From Dyella sp. C11 (GTDB lineage: Bacteria; Pseudomonadota; Gammaproteobacteria; Xanthomonadales; Rhodanobacteraceae), in contig NZ_QAVX01000023.1 in NCBI RefSeq assembly GCF_003121485.1, forward strand, positions 1 to 64,000: 64,000 nt of DNA, written 5' to 3'. Shown here piece after piece: positions 62,827-64,000 of the stretch. The notes beneath the pieces were generated by a model. That model was not told the DNA's origin, made no database searches, and saw only the letters and a list, made by a program, of their open reading frames with translations. Position 1 is the stretch's first letter. Each line of letters starts with the position of its first letter. The position numbers and the translations under genes were made by a program.

Positions 62827-63120
62827 TCACGCCACCGCCATGACATAGCCCCGGCGAATCTCGCCACCCTGCCAGGCGAGGAATTCGGTACGCGCGGGAA
62901 ACATGCACAACGCGCTGGCGCGCTGACACAGCCACACCTCGGCCATGGTGCCGGCACCATCGATCCGCTCGATCAGTCGAACTCGCGCAGACCAGCAATG
63001 GCTCTGCACGGAAAGCACCGTATGCCAGGTGTCACCCGACGGCGTCTCATCGCCGTGGGGACCCTGCGCGAACATCGCGATGAAATCGGGCGGACGCAAC
63101 GGGGAAACTGCGCTGTCCAT
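62827..63120 (-). CDS. Small protein of unknown function downstream of the double-HTH gene
   Basis: This 97-residue protein has no signal peptide and no recognised domain. Central residues such as WHTVLSVQSHCWSARVRLIERID suggest an alternating beta pattern. It starts 4 bases after the stop of the double LuxR-HTH gene, so they are probably co-transcribed, and may be a partner or ligand sensor. I used the ATG of MDSAVSPLRP. It could be mis-called. Confidence 0.55.
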   Translation of the reverse strand: MDSAVSPLRPPDFIAMFAQGPHGDETPSGDTWHTVLSVQSHCWSARVRLIERIDGAGTMAEVWLCQRASALCMFPARTEFLAWQGGEIRRGYVMAVA

Positions 63121-63124
63121 CCCG

Positions 63125-63565
63125 TCATTCCACGAAGACGTCAGCAACGCAGCGGATGAAATCCACCGTGCCGCGCGCGCCAAACTTGCGCATGGCGTTC
63201 TGCCGATGCTTTCGCACGGTGAGCCGACTGATGCCCAGCTGCGCAGCGATGTTTTCGTTGGTGACGCCCTGCCCTATGAGCCGGCAGATTTCGCGCTCGC
63301 GCGCGCTCAGCAGATCGTGCCGTTCGCCGCACCCGCCAACGTTTCGTTCGCGCAGTTGCAGGATGGCGTAGCGGATGAGTGCGCCGGGATGGCGCATGTC
63401 CATCTTGCGTCGCATGTTGGTGCGGTGCTGGCGCACGGTGTGGATGGAAATGCCAAGCGCATTGGCAATGGTGAGCGAGGTCATGCCGCACGCGATCAGT
63501 TGCAGGATCTCCCGCTCACGCCGGGTCAGCATGGACAGCTGGAAATGGGCTATGGGTGACATCAT
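63125..63565 (-). CDS. Protein with two tandem LuxR/GerE-type HTH domains
   Basis: This 146-residue protein consists of two LuxR-type DNA-binding domains in tandem. Domain 1 is about residues 13-70 (LTRREREILQLIACGMT, SIHTVRQHRTNM) and domain 2 about 86-140 (LSAREREICRLIGQGVTNENI, SRLTVRKHRQNAM). There is no receiver or ligand-binding domain and no signal peptide. Two domains in one chain would allow a single protein to bind a dyad that normally needs a dimer. ATGs at 63565 and 63562 are both possible; a TTG 4 codons upstream is less so. Confidence 0.85.
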   Translation of the reverse strand: MMSPIAHFQLSMLTRREREILQLIACGMTSLTIANALGISIHTVRQHRTNMRRKMDMRHPGALIRYAILQLRERNVGGCGERHDLLSAREREICRLIGQGVTNENIAAQLGISRLTVRKHRQNAMRKFGARGTVDFIRCVADVFVE

Positions 63566-63580
63566 GGATGCAGCCAACGA

Positions 63581-63796
63581 CTAGAGGGTGTTACTGCCGT
63601 CGGCGCCGCGCATCGAGCGGGTGTGAATTCCCGGGCTGGGCATGAAAAATCCGGGGATTGCGCTCGATGACACGACATGGCGATGCAGTGTCCGGCCGAT
63701 GCGATCGACCTCGATGCGCATGGTGCTCGGCGCTTGCGTGATCCACTTGCCGATCCGCAACCGCGCTTTCGAAATCAAACGATGGTCCGATGGCAT
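63581..63796 (-). CDS. Possible small protein upstream of the double-HTH gene
   Basis: A 71-residue frame ends 15 bases before the double-HTH gene. Third-position GC is high (my count: 54 of 71), as for a real gene, but the RBS is weak and no domain is recognised. It could be the first gene of the operon or a chance frame over its leader. Confidence 0.35.
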   Translation of the reverse strand: MPSDHRLISKARLRIGKWITQAPSTMRIEVDRIGRTLHRHVVSSSAIPGFFMPSPGIHTRSMRGADGSNTL

Positions 63797-63868
63797 GCGA
63801 CCGGATGCGTGAAGGGGCGTGTGTGGCGAAACTAACCACGCGCCTGACCAGCGTCTATCCGCACCGGG

Positions 63869-63888
63869 GAGTAGTCATTCGTCTACTC
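63869..63888. promoter_or_regulatory. GAGTAG/CTACTC inverted repeat
   Basis: GAGTAG (63869-63874) and CTACTC (63883-63888) form a dyad with an 8-base gap, between the double-HTH operon and a possible + strand gene. Its TAG/CTA half-sites are LuxR-like, so it is a candidate autoregulatory site. Confidence 0.4.
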
Positions 63889-63891
63889 ATC

Positions 63892-64000
63892 ATGGTCCGC
63901 GGCATGCATGACATGGCCCGGAGACGATTACCCGGAGACGATCACAAGGAAGGGCGAGGCACGCTGGTCACTCAAGGCGCAACGCTTGCGCAGGCGTGGC
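63892..64000 (+). CDS. Possible start of a gene continuing past the right edge
   Basis: An ATG at 63892 opens a frame of 36 codons that reaches the window end with no stop. It contains an internal 12-bp direct repeat (CCCGGAGACGAT at 63917 and 63931). No product can be named; a later ATG at 63913 is in the same frame. Confidence 0.25.
   Translation, partial: MVRGMHDMARRRLPGDDHKEGRGTLVTQGATLAQAW

Overview
The window is GC-rich with tightly packed genes. It looks like a chromosomal segment from a gammaproteobacterium of the order Xanthomonadales, most likely Rhodanobacteraceae (a Dyella, Luteibacter or Rhodanobacter relative). The signs are a xanthomonadin/aryl-polyene pigment locus with an XanB2-type chorismatase, a TonB-dependent receptor of the Xanthomonas/Caulobacter type, a XylR (LacI family) regulon with Xanthomonas-style xyl-box operators, and intergenic palindromes common in this order. 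I saw no rRNA, tRNA, insertion sequence, prophage or CRISPR array.

Region 1 (about 0.1-6.6 kb) holds housekeeping genes: comM, ubiK, a P-II signalling protein, a small membrane protein, gpmA, an exported bactofilin-like beta-helix protein, hemF and a YdcF-like protein. Region 2 (6.7-17 kb) is the pigment locus. A ketosynthase, a chain-length-factor-like partner and a glycosyltransferase lie on the + strand. Converging on them is a compact eight-gene - strand operon (ketoreductase, dehydratase, MMPL exporter, LolA-like carrier, acyltransferase, second dehydratase, membrane protein, acyl carrier protein). xanB2, which supplies the hydroxybenzoate starter, is divergent from that operon. Region 3 (17-21 kb) has secreted proteins of unknown function (two are tandem paralogues), glmU and a TonB-C-like lipoprotein. 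Region 4 (21.2-28.7 kb) is the complete F1Fo ATP synthase operon atpIBEFHAGDC on the - strand, with a candidate promoter and a strong terminator. A phasin, queD and a membrane acyltransferase follow.

Region 5 (31.2-62.7 kb) is a nearly complete glucuronoxylan utilisation locus. A TonB-dependent receptor would bring oligosaccharides across the outer membrane. GH10 xylanase, GH67 alpha-glucuronidase, a sialate-esterase-like SGNH esterase, GH43, GH3 and GH35 enzymes, all with export signals, would trim them in the periplasm or outside. A GPH permease, an ACS-family (hexuronate-like) permease and a XylE-like symporter would import the products. A cytoplasmic GH43 with an aldose epimerase would finish short oligomers. 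XylA and XylB convert xylose to xylulose 5-phosphate. UxaC, UxuB, ManD and KdgK convert glucuronate to 2-keto-3-deoxy-6-phosphogluconate. XylR sits inside the locus, and four xyl-box-like operators mark the four transcription starts it is likely to control.

Region 6 (62.8-64 kb) encodes a small protein made of two tandem LuxR-type DNA-binding domains and no sensor domain, with two small unknown neighbours. It is the least explained part of the window. Where start codons were chosen inside longer open frames, the entries say why.
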